Shown here one piece after another: positions 18,340 to 29,316 of a DNA stretch of 64,000 nucleotides; the first letter of the stretch is position 1; each line of letters begins with the position of its first letter. The notes beneath the pieces were generated by a model, which worked only from the letters and a program-made list of their open reading frames with translations, made no database searches and was not told the DNA's origin. Both the position numbers and the translations under genes were made by a program. Where the stretch lies: assembly GCF_023022985.1 (NCBI RefSeq), contig NZ_CP095461.1, forward strand, positions 2,852,001-2,916,000. The letters run 5' to 3'. This stretch comes from Arthrobacter gengyunqii (GTDB taxonomy: Bacteria > Actinomycetota > Actinomycetes > Actinomycetales > Micrococcaceae).

Positions 18340-19356
18340 ATGCGAATACTAGTTACCGGAGGCACGGGATACATCGGATCCCACACGACGCTGGCCCTGC
18401 TGGAAGCGGGCCACGACGTAGTGGTCCTGGACAATTTGGCCAATTCGAGCGAGGAATCCCTGAAACGGGTCCAGGAGCTGACCGGACGCAGCGCCGTCTT
18501 CGTGCGCGCGGACCTTTTGGACGAGGGCGCTGTTGACAGCGTTTTCGCTGAACACGGGATTGACGCCGTCATCCATTTTGCGGGCCTGAAGGCCGTGGGC
18601 GAATCTGTGGCGAAACCGCTGTACTACTACCACAACAACGTGGGCGGCACCCTGAACCTGCTGCGCATGATGGACAAGCACAACGTCCGGACGCTGGTCT
18701 TCAGCTCCTCGGCCACGGTGTACGGAGCCAGCGAAGAGGTTCCGCTGACCGAAAAGATGCCCATGGACGCGGTGAATCCCTACGGCCGCACCAAGGAACA
18801 GATCGAAGACATCCTCGCGGATCTGGGTGCTGCGGACGGACGCTGGAACATTGCGCTGCTGCGCTACTTCAACCCCGCCGGCGCCCACGAGTCGGGCCGG
18901 ATCGGCGAGGATCCCACCGGAGTGCCGAACAACCTGCTCCCGTTCGTTGCGCAGGTGGCGGTGGGCCGCCGCGAGAAGGTCATGGTGTTCGGCAACGACT
19001 ATCCCACGGAGGACGGCACCGGTGTGCGGGACTACATTCATGTGGTGGACCTGGCTGCCGGCCACCTCGCCGCCTTGGAGTACATCTCCGTGAAGTCCGG
19101 GGTGCACCGCTGGAATTTGGGCACGGGCAACGGCTCCTCGGTCCTCCAGGTCCTCGCCGCCTTCTCGAAGGCTGCGGGCAAGGACATTCCGTATGAGATC
19201 GCTCCGCGCCGTCCCGGCGATGCCGCCGTCAGCTACGCGGATCCCTCAGCGGCGCTGGCAGACCTGGGCTGGTCCGCACACCGCTCTTTGGAGGCCATGT
19301 GCGAGGACCACTGGCGCTGGCAGAAGAACAACCCGCAGGGCTACGCCGCGTCCTAG
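18340..19356 (+). CDS. galE: UDP-glucose 4-epimerase
   Basis: 338 residues. The NAD-binding GGTGYIGSHT lies at the N-terminus. Catalytic residues are in FSSSATVYG and NPYGRTKEQIE (Tyr-xxx-Lys). GTGVRDYIHVVDLAAGHLAA and GVHRWNLGTGNGSSVL are typical of GalE. It interconverts UDP-glucose and UDP-galactose for cell-wall glycans. It ends at a strong bidirectional terminator. Confidence 0.94.
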   Translation: MRILVTGGTGYIGSHTTLALLEAGHDVVVLDNLANSSEESLKRVQELTGRSAVFVRADLLDEGAVDSVFAEHGIDAVIHFAGLKAVGESVAKPLYYYHNNVGGTLNLLRMMDKHNVRTLVFSSSATVYGASEEVPLTEKMPMDAVNPYGRTKEQIEDILADLGAADGRWNIALLRYFNPAGAHESGRIGEDPTGVPNNLLPFVAQVAVGRREKVMVFGNDYPTEDGTGVRDYIHVVDLAAGHLAALEYISVKSGVHRWNLGTGNGSSVLQVLAAFSKAAGKDIPYEIAPRRPGDAAVSYADPSAALADLGWSAHRSLEAMCEDHWRWQKNNPQGYAAS

Positions 19357-19373
19357 CACCTGACGGACAGACA

Positions 19374-19412
19374 AAGGGCCCCCGGAATCCTTCACGGATT
19401 CCGGGGGCCCTT
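19374..19412. terminator. Bidirectional terminator between galE and gltA
   Basis: A 17-bp perfect stem (AAGGGCCCCCGGAATCC and complement) with loop ttcac, flanked by A and T runs. It serves both convergent genes. Confidence 0.92.
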
Positions 19413-19445
19413 CTGCGTTGCTGCTCAGCCGCAGGATTTGCGGGC

Positions 19446-20738
<1,293 letters not shown>

Positions 20739-20918
20739 TAAGTCTCCTTCAGGAGTTTGCAGAAACCAGAGCTATGGGTCCCGTTTCTTCCGGGGCACCC
20801 ATAGTGTCAATTCCGCTGGATCTATTTAGGCAAAACGCTACCCTTTAGCCGGGCTTTAGGACTAATCGAGGGCCGGGTTGTTGTTGAAGAGATACATACA
20901 GCGGATCCGGCCCCCGGG

Positions 20919-22109
20919 TTATTCGGCGGATTCTCCGGCTGCTTGTCCGGCTGCTTGTCCGGCGGCCGCAGTCAGCCGTTGGGCGGCGGCTGCCACCCGC
21001 TCGTCGGAACCGGTCAGTGCAATCCGGACAAAGCCGGCCCCGGCCTCTCCGTAGATGCTTCCCGGCCCGGACACAATGCCCAGCTTCGCCAGCCGCTTCA
21101 CAGTGGTCCAGGTGTCTTCACCGGCAGTTGCCCACAGGTACAGCCCGGCCTCGGAATGGGAGATCCGGAGCCCGAAGCCTTCCAGCGCGGGAACCAGGAG
21201 TTCCCGCCGCGCCCGGTACCGGTCCTTCTGCGCGTCGACGTGCCCGTCATCCCCCAGGGCCGCCTCCATGGCGGCCTGCACGGGTGCGGGCACGATCATG
21301 CCGGCATGCTTGCGGCTGTTGATCAGATTGGCAATGATCGCGCTGTCGCCGGCGATAAAAGCGGCACGGTAGCCGGCCATGTTCGACTGCTTGCTCAGCG
21401 AATAGACCGAGAGCAGCAAGTCGTTGCTTCCGCCGCTGACGGCGGGATCCAGGATGCTTGGTACGGGCGATCCGCCGAGCGAGGGATCCCAGAGGCCCCA
21501 GCCCAGTTCGGCATAGCATTCGTCGGAGGCGACCACGGCTCCGACGGACCGGGCGGAGTCCACCAGGGCGCGCAGCGAGGACGTTGAGCGGACAATGCCG
21601 GTGGGGTTGCCGGGCGAGTTGACCCAGACCAGGCGCACCCGGGCGCGGACGTCGTCGTCGAGCTCGTCCAAATTGTCCGCCGCCACCGCCGTGGCACCGG
21701 CCAGGACGGCGCCCATGTCGTAGGTGGGATAGGCGACCGTCGGACGGACGACGACGTCGCCCTCCCCCAGCCCCAGCAGCAGTGGCAGCCAGGCCACCAG
21801 CTCTTTGGAACCAACGGTGGGCATAATGTCCTGCGGGTCCAGTCCCGGCACGCCGCGGCGGCGTGCGTACCAGGCCGCAATCGCTTCCCGGAGGGACTGT
21901 GTGCCGTGGGTGGTGGGATATCCCGGTGCGTCGGCTGCTGCTGCCAGTGCCTCACGGATGACTGCCGGAGTGGGGTCAACCGGTGTTCCGATGGACAGAT
22001 TTACGGCCCCGTCCGGGTGCTCGGACGCCAGTTTGACGTAGGGAGCCATGGCTTCCCACGGGTATTCCGGGAGGTTCAGTCCAAAGGTGCGGGACGGAGC
22101 GGAACTCAT
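20919..22109 (-). CDS. dapC: Succinyldiaminopimelate aminotransferase
   Basis: 396 residues, PLP fold type I. YPTTHGTQSLREAIAAWYAR, NSPGNPTG, and YSLSKQSNMAGYRAAF with the PLP-binding lysine identify the family. Actinobacterial DapC genes commonly follow fdxA, as here (ATGA overlap). Together with dapD and dapE nearby this gives most of the succinylase lysine branch. The C-terminus has a short AAGQAAGQAAGE repeat not needed by the fold. Confidence 0.9.
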   Translation of the reverse strand: MSSAPSRTFGLNLPEYPWEAMAPYVKLASEHPDGAVNLSIGTPVDPTPAVIREALAAAADAPGYPTTHGTQSLREAIAAWYARRRGVPGLDPQDIMPTVGSKELVAWLPLLLGLGEGDVVVRPTVAYPTYDMGAVLAGATAVAADNLDELDDDVRARVRLVWVNSPGNPTGIVRSTSSLRALVDSARSVGAVVASDECYAELGWGLWDPSLGGSPVPSILDPAVSGGSNDLLLSVYSLSKQSNMAGYRAAFIAGDSAIIANLINSRKHAGMIVPAPVQAAMEAALGDDGHVDAQKDRYRARRELLVPALEGFGLRISHSEAGLYLWATAGEDTWTTVKRLAKLGIVSGPGSIYGEAGAGFVRIALTGSDERVAAAAQRLTAAAGQAAGQAAGESAE

Positions 22110-22432
22110 GCCTCTTGGTTCTGCGGAGGCAGCACGGCGATGATCGGGTGATCCTTGTGGGTGTTGCCAATCTTGGCAGCCCCGCCCGGGGAGCCGAGGT
22201 CATCGAAGAATTCCACGTTGGCCTTGTAGTAGTCGGCCCATTCCTCGGGAGTGTCATCCTCGTAGTAAATGGCTTCGACGGGGCAGACCGGCTCGCAGGC
22301 ACCGCAGTCCACGCACTCGTCAGGGTGGATGTAGAGGGAGCGTTCACCTTCATAGATGCAGTCCACCGGGCATTCCTCAATACATGCCTTGTCTTTCACA
22401 TCTACGCATGGCTGCGCAATTACGTACGTCAC
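22106..22432 (-). CDS. fdxA: Seven-iron ferredoxin
   Basis: 108 residues from GTG 22432 (MTYVIAQPCVDVKDKACIEE). Cysteines in CVDVKDKACIEECPVDC bind the 3Fe-4S cluster and contribute to the 4Fe-4S cluster, and CVDCGACEPVCP supplies the rest. The C-terminal extension is typical of actinobacterial FdxA. It is an electron carrier. Upstream in-frame codons are an unlikely extension, because homologues begin at TYVI. Confidence 0.95.
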   Translation of the reverse strand: MTYVIAQPCVDVKDKACIEECPVDCIYEGERSLYIHPDECVDCGACEPVCPVEAIYYEDDTPEEWADYYKANVEFFDDLGSPGGAAKIGNTHKDHPIIAVLPPQNQEA

Positions 22433-22552
22433 GTCCCTTGCCTTCCTGATCTGCGGACCGTCCCGGAGGGAGAAATCCACGAAGTGTTGGTTCCACGTTA
22501 GTAGCCCGAACCATTATCTCCCAGCCGGACCCTCCCCGCGTACCATTGAACA

Positions 22553-22786
22553 GTGAACGTTCCGACCCCTGCAGCCGTCCTCCGTGCCCTTCCCGAGGGT
22601 GCCCGCGTGGTGGTCCGTTACCGCATCGAGGGCGGTTTCACTGACGTGCTGGGCTATTTGGTGCAGGCAGGGGAAGAGTCCGTGACGGTGTCGGGCCGCC
22701 GGGGAAACGTCATTGTTCCCTGTGCCCTGATAACCGCTGCCAAGCAGGTTCCCCCGCCGCCGGAACGCCGTTCACCGAGGAACTGA
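22553..22786 (+). CDS. Small SH3-like domain protein, function unknown
   Basis: 77 residues from GTG 22553. The central VVVRYRIEGGFTDVLGYLV, then VTVSGRRGNVIVPCALITAA, looks like the small beta-barrel domain found N-terminal to some actinobacterial GNAT acetyltransferases (Rv0428c type). Here it stands alone, without the acetyltransferase part. It is divergent from fdxA and ends at a terminator. The family guess is from sequence pattern only. Confidence 0.65.
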   Translation: MNVPTPAAVLRALPEGARVVVRYRIEGGFTDVLGYLVQAGEESVTVSGRRGNVIVPCALITAAKQVPPPPERRSPRN

Positions 22787-22837
22787 GCCGAGGCCTGCGT
22801 AACGGGGAACTGCCCCCTGGCCCGCCGGCCTTAAACC

Positions 22838-22874
22838 AAAGAAGACCGCCGTGGTGTCCACGGCGGTCTTCTTT
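22838..22874. terminator. Bidirectional terminator
   Basis: Stem AAAGAAGACCGCCGTGG with its exact complement and a 3-nt loop, followed by a T-run. It separates the convergent genes at 22553-22786 and 22888-23319. Confidence 0.9.
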
Positions 22875-22887
22875 TCGTTGCGTTGAG

Positions 22888-23319
22888 CTAAGCTGTCGGC
22901 TCCGCCGCAGCGCGGCGGGACCTGGCCAGCACACGCGAGGTGATCAGCAGGGCTGCGATGGTCGCCAGCGCCTGCCCGTACAGCCAAATGCGGCCGGCCA
23001 GGACAATCCCGGGCTGCTCCTCGAGGATGGTTCCGGTGATGATCAGCGGAGTATCCCAGAGATCGAGCGTGAAGAGCCCCAGCACCACGTAGGCCAAGAG
23101 TCCCGCGGCTGCGCTCCACAGCGCCGCACCGGCCCAGAGACCGGCAAACACGGTGGCTGCGCAGCTAAGGATCAACGCAGCGGCAGCTCCCAGTGGCAGG
23201 GCTGTGTCTCCGATGTAGAGAATCTGGGCGTGCAGCCCCGTTCCCAGCACGGAGGCCAGCAGACCGCCAAGCACAGCTGCCAAGGGGCCCCGCCAGCGCG
23301 GGGCCCGACTCAGCGGCAC
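22888..23319 (-). CDS. DUF6113-like four-helix membrane protein
   Basis: 143 residues with four hydrophobic segments (about 12-32, 36-60, 63-82 and 108-130). Small membrane proteins of this pattern sit downstream of typA in related actinobacteria. Nothing indicates a function. It lies 19 nt after typA and is probably cotranscribed with it. Confidence 0.7.
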   Translation of the reverse strand: MPLSRAPRWRGPLAAVLGGLLASVLGTGLHAQILYIGDTALPLGAAAALILSCAATVFAGLWAGAALWSAAAGLLAYVVLGLFTLDLWDTPLIITGTILEEQPGIVLAGRIWLYGQALATIAALLITSRVLARSRRAAAEPTA

Positions 23320-23338
23320 TGTTGCCGAGCTAATGGGA

Positions 23339-25261
23339 TTAGCTCTTGGCGCGCGCGCGGGTTACCTTGGCACGCTCGGAAGCGCCCAGGACCAGCTTGC
23401 GGATGCGGATGGACTCCGGAGTAACTTCCACGCACTCGTCTTCGCGGGCGAATTCGAGGGACTCTTCCAGAGTCAGCTTGCGCGGCGGGGTCAGGTTCTC
23501 GAAGGTGTCCGAGGAAGCGGCACGCATGTTGGTGAGCTGCTTTTCCTTGGTGATGTTCACGTCCATGTCATCGGCGCGGGAGTTCTCGCCAACGATCATG
23601 CCCTCGTAAACCTCGGAGGTGGGCTCCACGAAGAAGGAACCGCGTTCCTGCAGCTTGATCATCGCGAACGGGGTGACGACGCCGGAGCGGTCAGCGATCA
23701 GCGAACCGTTGGTGCGGTACTCGATCGGGCCAACCCAAGGCTCGTAGCCTTCAGCGATGGAGGAGGAGATGCCGGCACCGTGGGTTTCCGTGAGGAACTT
23801 GGTGCGGAAGCCGATCAGGCCGCGGGCGGGAACGATGAACTCCATGCGAACCCAGCCGGTGCCGTGGTTGGACATGTTGACCATGCGGCCCTTGCGGACG
23901 GCCATCAGCTGAGTGACTGCACCGAGGTATTCCTCGGGTACGTCGATGGTCATGTGCTCCATCGGCTCGCACTTCTTGCCGTCGATCTGCTTGGTGACAA
24001 CCTGCGGCTTGCCAACGGTCAGTTCGAAGCCTTCGCGGCGCATCTGCTCCACGAGGATGGCCAGGGCGAGCTCTCCGCGGCCCTGGACTTCCCAGGCATC
24101 CGGACGCTCGGTCGGAAGGACCTTCAGCGAAACGTTACCGATCAGTTCCTTGTCGAGGCGGTCCTTGACCTGGCGGGCCGTAACCTTGGCGCCCTTCACG
24201 CGGCCGGCCAGCGGCGACGTGTTGATACCGATGGTCATGGAGATTGCCGGATCATCGACAGTGATCAGCGGCAGCGGCTTGGGGTTGTCGATGTCGGTGA
24301 GGGTTTCACCGATGGTGATGTCCTCGATACCGGCAACGGCAACGATTTCGCCGGGGCCGGCGGATTCGGTCGGAACCCGGTCCAGGGCCTTGGTGGCCAG
24401 CAGTTCGGTGATCTTGACGGACTTCATGGTGCCGTCGGCACGGGCCCAGGCAACGGTCTGGCCCTTGTGCAGGGTGCCGTTGAAGATGCGCAGCAGTGCC
24501 AGGCGACCCAGGAACGGGGAAGCGTCAAGGTTGGTCACGTGGGCCTGGAGGACACCCTCGGGATCGTAGGTGGGCGCCGGGATGTGGTCGATGATCGTCT
24601 GGAACAGCGGTTCCAGGTTGTCGTTGGCCGGAGCGGAGCCGTCAGCCGGCTGTTCCAGGGAAGCAGCGCCGACGCGGGCGGCTGCGTAAACGACCGGAAC
24701 GTTCAACACCAGGTCCAGGTCCAGGTCCGGAACTTCGTCCGCGAGGTCCGAGGCCAGGCCCAGGAGCAGGTCCATGGCTTCGCTGACGACCTCGTCGATG
24801 CGGGAGTCGGGACGGTCGGTCTTGTTGACCAGAAGGATGACGGGCAGCTTGGCGGCCAGCGCCTTGCGCAGCACGAAACGGGTCTGCGGCAGCGGGCCCT
24901 CGGAAGCATCAACGAGCAGCACAACGCCGTCCACCATGGACAGGCCGCGCTCAACCTCGCCACCGAAGTCGGCGTGGCCGGGGGTGTCGATCACGTTGAT
25001 GGTGATGGTTTCACCCTTGGCAGCCGGACCGTTGTAGAACACGGTGGTGTTCTTGGCCAGGATGGTGATGCCCTTTTCGCGCTCCAGGTCACCGGAGTCC
25101 ATCACGCGTTCTTCCACGTTACCGTGGGCGGCAAACGAGTTCGTCTGCTTCAGCATGGCGTCGACGAGAGTCGTCTTACCGTGGTCAACGTGGGCCACAA
25201 TCGCAACGTTGCGGAGATCGCTTCGTACTGCGGTGTTTACAGCCGTGTTGGTTTCTGACAT
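23339..25261 (-). CDS. typA: Ribosome-associated translational GTPase TypA/BipA
   Basis: 640 residues. G1 is [12 protein letters not shown]3 is [14 protein letters not shown] and G4 is NKTDRPDSR. The BipA-specific C-terminal block is present ([20 protein letters not shown]). TypA binds ribosomes and helps growth under stress or in the cold. The start ATG has a GGAG-type site (tctcctatg on the plus strand). A 641-codon open frame on the opposite strand is an artefact of codon bias. Confidence 0.95.
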   Translation of the reverse strand: MSETNTAVNTAVRSDLRNVAIVAHVDHGKTTLVDAMLKQTNSFAAHGNVEERVMDSGDLEREKGITILAKNTTVFYNGPAAKGETITINVIDTPGHADFGGEVERGLSMVDGVVLLVDASEGPLPQTRFVLRKALAAKLPVILLVNKTDRPDSRIDEVVSEAMDLLLGLASDLADEVPDLDLDLVLNVPVVYAAARVGAASLEQPADGSAPANDNLEPLFQTIIDHIPAPTYDPEGVLQAHVTNLDASPFLGRLALLRIFNGTLHKGQTVAWARADGTMKSVKITELLATKALDRVPTESAGPGEIVAVAGIEDITIGETLTDIDNPKPLPLITVDDPAISMTIGINTSPLAGRVKGAKVTARQVKDRLDKELIGNVSLKVLPTERPDAWEVQGRGELALAILVEQMRREGFELTVGKPQVVTKQIDGKKCEPMEHMTIDVPEEYLGAVTQLMAVRKGRMVNMSNHGTGWVRMEFIVPARGLIGFRTKFLTETHGAGISSSIAEGYEPWVGPIEYRTNGSLIADRSGVVTPFAMIKLQERGSFFVEPTSEVYEGMIVGENSRADDMDVNITKEKQLTNMRAASSDTFENLTPPRKLTLEESLEFAREDECVEVTPESIRIRKLVLGASERAKVTRARAKS

Positions 25262-25495
25262 GCGTGAGGACTCAATTCATAGGAGATAAGTTCGAAGGTG
25301 GTGCACAGTAGCCCAGTCGTGTGACCGGGCTAATCCGGCCGTTCTGTACGAATCCCGCTCTGCACGTATGCTCCGTAAGAATGTACCGAAGGCGCCGCCG
25401 TCAGCGGGCACGCTAATATTCTAGTCCGAAGACCATAAGTTCCCTAATGGAGTTCTTTGGCGCCTCGCTGACTGTACCTCGCCAGGCACCGAAGA

Positions 25496-25522
25496 AGGCA
25501 GGCAGCTCAACGCTGCCTGCCT
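25496..25522 (-). terminator. Terminator of the oligopeptide transporter operon
   Basis: Stem AGGCAGGCAGC with its complement and a 5-nt loop, followed on the minus strand by a modest T-rich stretch, 27 nt after the ATPase stop. The remaining 240 nt up to typA should hold the typA promoter and leader. I see no other element there. Confidence 0.75.
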
Positions 25523-25548
25523 CCTATTTAGGCCGCGTGGCCTAAGCG

Positions 25549-27258
25549 CTAGGCCACAGCCGGCGGGAGCATCAGCCCGGCACCCGGGATGGCCGCCAGC
25601 AGCGCCTTCGTGTATTCCTGCTGCGGATTGTCGAAGACATTGTCGGTGGATCCGGTTTCTACGATCCTGCCCTTTTGCATCACGCAGACCTCGTCCGCGA
25701 TCTGGCGGACCACGGCCAGGTCATGGGTGATGAACAGGTAGCTCAGTCCCAGTTCGGACTGAAGATCCGAGAGCAGGTTCAGGATTTGCGCCTGGACCAG
25801 GACGTCCAGGGCCGAAACAGCCTCATCACAGATGACCACTTCAGGGTCCAGTGCCAGTGCGCGGGCGATAGCCACGCGCTGGCGCTGTCCGCCGGACAGC
25901 TCGTTCGGGTAGCGCCGCATCATTGACGCCGGCAGCGAGACCTGGTCCAGCAGCTCCCGGACCTTCTTCTCGCGGCTCTTGGGATTGCCGATCCCGTGGA
26001 CCCGGAGCGGTTCCTCGATGGTCCGGAAGATGTTGTACATCGGGTCCAGAGATCCGTACGGGTCCTGGAAGATGGGCTGCACACGGCGCCGGAAATCGAA
26101 CATCTTCCTGCGGTTCAGAGTGGTGATGTCCACTCCGTCGAACAGGATCTGCCCCTCCGTCGCCTTTTCCAGGCCCAGGACCATCCGCGCCACCGTGGAT
26201 TTGCCGGAGCCGGATTCGCCGACGACGGCGGTGGTGGTGCCGCGCGGAATCGTAAAGGACACGTCGTCGACGGCTTTGAAGTCGGTGGACTTGCCCAGCG
26301 CCCCGCGCAGTTTGAACACCTTGGAAAGCTGCTTCACCTCAATGACGTTCTCGGTCTTGACTCCGTCGGGATGTGCCGCGAGGAGTTCCGCCGAGTCATC
26401 CAGGCCCAGTGATTTGGCCGTCTCAATCCGCCGGGAGGCGAGCGAGGGCGCGGATTCCACGAGCTTGCGGGTGTACGGGTGCTGCGGGTTGGTGAGGATT
26501 TCCAGTGCGGGACCGGATTCCACCACCTGCCCCTTGTACATCACGACAACCTTGTGGGCGCGCTCGGCTGCAAGGCCGAGGTCATGGGTAATCAGCAGGA
26601 CTGCAGTACCAAGCTCGTCGGTCATGCGGTCCAGATGGTCCAGGATCTGGCGCTGCACGGTGACGTCCAGGGCCGATGTCGGCTCGTCGGCGATGAGCAG
26701 CCGCGGCCGGCAGGACAGGCCAATGGCAATCAGCGCACGCTGGCGCATGCCGCCGGAGAACTCGTGCGGGTACTGGTTGGCCCGCTCCGCGGCGTCCGGC
26801 AGTCCGGCCTCGCTGAGCACCTGCGCAATATCTTTCGCGGTGTGCGGCAGGCCGTTGGCCTTCAGCGTTTCCTTGACCTGGAAGCCGATCTTCCACACGG
26901 GGTTCAGGTTGGACATCGGATCCTGCGGAACCATGCCAATGGAGGAACCGCGCAACTCCACGATGCGCTTTTCGCTCGCATGGGTGATGTCTTCACCGTC
27001 AAAGATGATGCTGCCTCCGGAGACTGCACCGTTGGCGGGCAGAAGACCGATGGCGGCCAGCGCCGTCGTCGACTTTCCGGAGCCGGACTCCCCCACGATC
27101 GCGACCGTTTCTCCGGGCATGATCGTCAGGTGGGCGTTGCGCACAGCCGGGACGTCGCCGTTGTTCGTCTTGAACGTAATGGCGAGGTCCCGCACTTCGA
27201 GCAGCGGCTTGGGCAACCCGTTCAGGGGCTGTGACTGGTCCATGGAATGCGTGGACAT
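25549..27258 (-). CDS. Oligopeptide ABC transporter, fused double ATP-binding protein (OppDF-like)
   Basis: 569 residues. Two complete nucleotide-binding domains lie in one chain. The first has [29 protein letters not shown] and a GGMRQRALIAIGL signature; the second has [28 protein letters not shown] and VVICDEAVSALDVL. I prefer ATG 27258, which has AAGGA 7 nt upstream. ATG 27276, in ATGA overlap with the permease, is also possible. It energises peptide uptake through the two permeases upstream. Confidence 0.92.
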   Translation of the reverse strand: MSTHSMDQSQPLNGLPKPLLEVRDLAITFKTNNGDVPAVRNAHLTIMPGETVAIVGESGSGKSTTALAAIGLLPANGAVSGGSIIFDGEDITHASEKRIVELRGSSIGMVPQDPMSNLNPVWKIGFQVKETLKANGLPHTAKDIAQVLSEAGLPDAAERANQYPHEFSGGMRQRALIAIGLSCRPRLLIADEPTSALDVTVQRQILDHLDRMTDELGTAVLLITHDLGLAAERAHKVVVMYKGQVVESGPALEILTNPQHPYTRKLVESAPSLASRRIETAKSLGLDDSAELLAAHPDGVKTENVIEVKQLSKVFKLRGALGKSTDFKAVDDVSFTIPRGTTTAVVGESGSGKSTVARMVLGLEKATEGQILFDGVDITTLNRRKMFDFRRRVQPIFQDPYGSLDPMYNIFRTIEEPLRVHGIGNPKSREKKVRELLDQVSLPASMMRRYPNELSGGQRQRVAIARALALDPEVVICDEAVSALDVLVQAQILNLLSDLQSELGLSYLFITHDLAVVRQIADEVCVMQKGRIVETGSTDNVFDNPQQEYTKALLAAIPGAGLMLPPAVA

Positions 27259-27272
27259 GGTTCCATCCTTAG

Positions 27273-28265
27273 TCATCGCTTACGCGACTTGGGGTCGAGC
27301 GCGTCCCGCAGAGCATCACCAAGCATGATGAAGGACAGCACGGTCAGCGACAGTGCAAGTGCCGGCCAGAACAGGGCCATCGGATTGGTGCGCAGGGAGG
27401 GCTTCGCGGAGAAAATGTCGTTGCCCCAAGACATGACGTCCGGCGGCAGGCCAATGCCCAGGAAGGACAGTGTCGACTCGGCCACGATGAAGGTGCCCAG
27501 CGAAATGGTTGCGATGACGATGACGGGTGCCATCGCATTCGGAATGACGTGCTTGATCAGTGCGGACATCCGTGAGACGCCCAGCGACTGGGCTGCCGTG
27601 ACGAAGTCCGCGTTGCGTATCTCAAGCACGGCGCCTCGCGTAATGCGGGCAACCTGCGGCCAGCCGAACGTGACCAGGATCAGGACGATGGTCCAGACGT
27701 TGCGGTTCTCCCGGAAGAACGGAAGCTGCACCACAACGATGGCGCCAAGGATCATCGGCAGCGCAAAAAAGATGTCGCTGACGCGGGCCAGGATGGCATC
27801 CACCCAGCCGCCGAAGAAACCGGCAAGGGCGCCAATGACACCACCGACAACAACCACGCCGAGCGTGGCCAGCAGGCCGACCATCAGCGATGAGCGCGTT
27901 CCATAGACCACTCGCGCCAGAACATCGCAGCCCTGCTGGGTAAAGCCGAGCGGGTGGCCCGCAATCGGACCGCCGTCTGAATTGGCCAGCAGGCAGTTGT
28001 CGTTGGGCTGTTGGCTAGTGAAGATGCCGGGGAACAGTGCCACGACAATTACGGCCAGAAGCAGCAGGGCGCTGATGATGAACAGCGGCTGCTTGCGCAG
28101 GCTGCGCCAGGCTTCGCTCCAGATGCTGCGGGGCGCGCCGTCTGCGGTTGAGCTGTCAACGGGCTGGACCGGAGTTTCCTCCACGTCCGCCACGAAATGC
28201 TCGATCGGGTAGGGAGAGACCTTGCCGCGTGAAGCGGGGGTCAGTGCTTTGTCATTCTCAGGCAT
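27273..28265 (-). CDS. Oligopeptide ABC transporter permease (OppC/DppC-like)
   Basis: 330 residues. A long cytoplasmic N-terminus (about 55 residues) and the OppC-type helix LFIISALLLLAVIVVALFPG come first. The N-terminal-domain motif is followed by the EAA loop TAAQSLGVSRMSALIKHVIP. Six transmembrane helices are expected. Overlaps of 8 bp with the upstream permease and 3-4 bp with the downstream ATPase show tight operon structure. Confidence 0.92.
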   Translation of the reverse strand: MPENDKALTPASRGKVSPYPIEHFVADVEETPVQPVDSSTADGAPRSIWSEAWRSLRKQPLFIISALLLLAVIVVALFPGIFTSQQPNDNCLLANSDGGPIAGHPLGFTQQGCDVLARVVYGTRSSLMVGLLATLGVVVVGGVIGALAGFFGGWVDAILARVSDIFFALPMILGAIVVVQLPFFRENRNVWTIVLILVTFGWPQVARITRGAVLEIRNADFVTAAQSLGVSRMSALIKHVIPNAMAPVIVIATISLGTFIVAESTLSFLGIGLPPDVMSWGNDIFSAKPSLRTNPMALFWPALALSLTVLSFIMLGDALRDALDPKSRKR

Positions 28266-29184
28266 ATCGAATCCTCGGGTCCAGCCACGCGTACAGAAGA
28301 TCTACCAACAGGTTGGCGAGGCAAAAAATCAGGATCAGCACGGTGACGATGGAGACGACCACCGGAGCTTCACCATTGAGCACGGCGCGGTACAGGGTGT
28401 TGCCGACGCCGTTGACGTTGAAGATCCCTTCGGTCACGATCGCGCCGCCCATCAGGGCGCCCAGATCGGCACCCAGGAAAGTGGCAACCGGAATCATGGA
28501 GTTGCGGAGAATGTGCACCGTGACGACGCGCGGACGGCTCAGGCCCTTGGCCGTTGCGGTGCGGACATAGTCAGCATTGGCGTTCTCGATCACGCTCGTG
28601 CGGGTAAGACGCAGCACGTAGGCGAAGGACACCAGGCCCAGCACAATGGCAGGCAGCAGCAACTCGGTGAAGGACGCGTCACCGCTCACGGTGGGGTTGG
28701 TCCAGGCGAGTTTCACGCCAAAGACGAACTGCATCAGGAAGCCGAGCACGAAGATCGGGACGGAAATGACCACCAGGGACACCACGAGAACCGTGGAATC
28801 GAAGATCTTGCCCTTGCGCAGGCCGGCGAAGAGGCCGAAGACGATGCCGAAGACGGCTTCGAAGACGAGGGCCATGACAGCCAGCTTTGCGGTGGTCGGG
28901 AAGACCTCGGCGATGATGGTGGAGATTTCGCGGCCGGCGAAGTTTGTTCCCAGATCAAAGGTCAGAACGCCCTTGAGGTACAGCAGGTACTGCATCCAGA
29001 ACGGCTGGTCCAGGTTGTACTGGGCCCGCAGTGACGCTTCGACGGCGGGGGTGCAGCCCTTGTCGCCGCAGATGGCGGCCGTGGCGTCGCCGGGAAGGCT
29101 GAAGACCAGGAAGTAGAGAAGCAGAGTGGCGCCCAGGAAAACGGGGATTAGCTGCAGGAAGCGCCGAAGAACGTATCCGGCCAT
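28258..29184 (-). CDS. Oligopeptide ABC transporter permease (OppB/DppB-like)
   Basis: 308 residues starting MAGYVLRRFLQLIPVFLGAT, the classic OppB N-terminus. YNLDQPFWMQYLLYLKG is followed by the EAA loop RTATAKGLSRPRVVTVHILR. It forms the translocation pore with the OppC-like subunit. Confidence 0.92.
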   Translation of the reverse strand: MAGYVLRRFLQLIPVFLGATLLLYFLVFSLPGDATAAICGDKGCTPAVEASLRAQYNLDQPFWMQYLLYLKGVLTFDLGTNFAGREISTIIAEVFPTTAKLAVMALVFEAVFGIVFGLFAGLRKGKIFDSTVLVVSLVVISVPIFVLGFLMQFVFGVKLAWTNPTVSGDASFTELLLPAIVLGLVSFAYVLRLTRTSVIENANADYVRTATAKGLSRPRVVTVHILRNSMIPVATFLGADLGALMGGAIVTEGIFNVNGVGNTLYRAVLNGEAPVVVSIVTVLILIFCLANLLVDLLYAWLDPRIRYA

Positions 29185-29272
29185 CAGATGTTTGCCTCTG
29201 GCACAGTGCGCACACGGGGGCGCTGGGTGGTGAAACTCATATTAAGAGCACCTTTACATTGGAGCGGCCCAA

Positions 29273-29301
29273 GGGCCCGGCAGCGGTGTGCGGCCGGGCC
29301 C
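29273..29301 (-). promoter_or_regulatory. Hairpin between the peptide-binding protein gene and the permease genes
   Basis: GGGCCCGGC and its complement enclose an 11-nt loop. It sits after the binding-protein stop and before the permeases, with no U-run. It is most simply an mRNA-processing or attenuation element that keeps binding-protein levels high. Confidence 0.55.
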
Positions 29302-29316
29302 CCGAGCTGTGAGGAA

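Noticed and set aside
20919..20985. GCTTGTCCGGCTGC-type direct repeats at the end of dapC
   Set aside because: They encode a short AAGQ repeat in the protein tail. This is a simple in-frame triplet expansion, not a mobile or regulatory element.
23333..25258. A 641-codon open frame antisense to typA
   Set aside because: TypA is complete and has all GTPase motifs. The opposite frame has no recognisable domain and is a by-product of GC-rich codon bias.
25979..27328. A 449-codon plus-strand frame opposite the double ATPase
   Set aside because: Both ATPase domains are intact on the minus strand; Ser/Arg-rich antisense composition.
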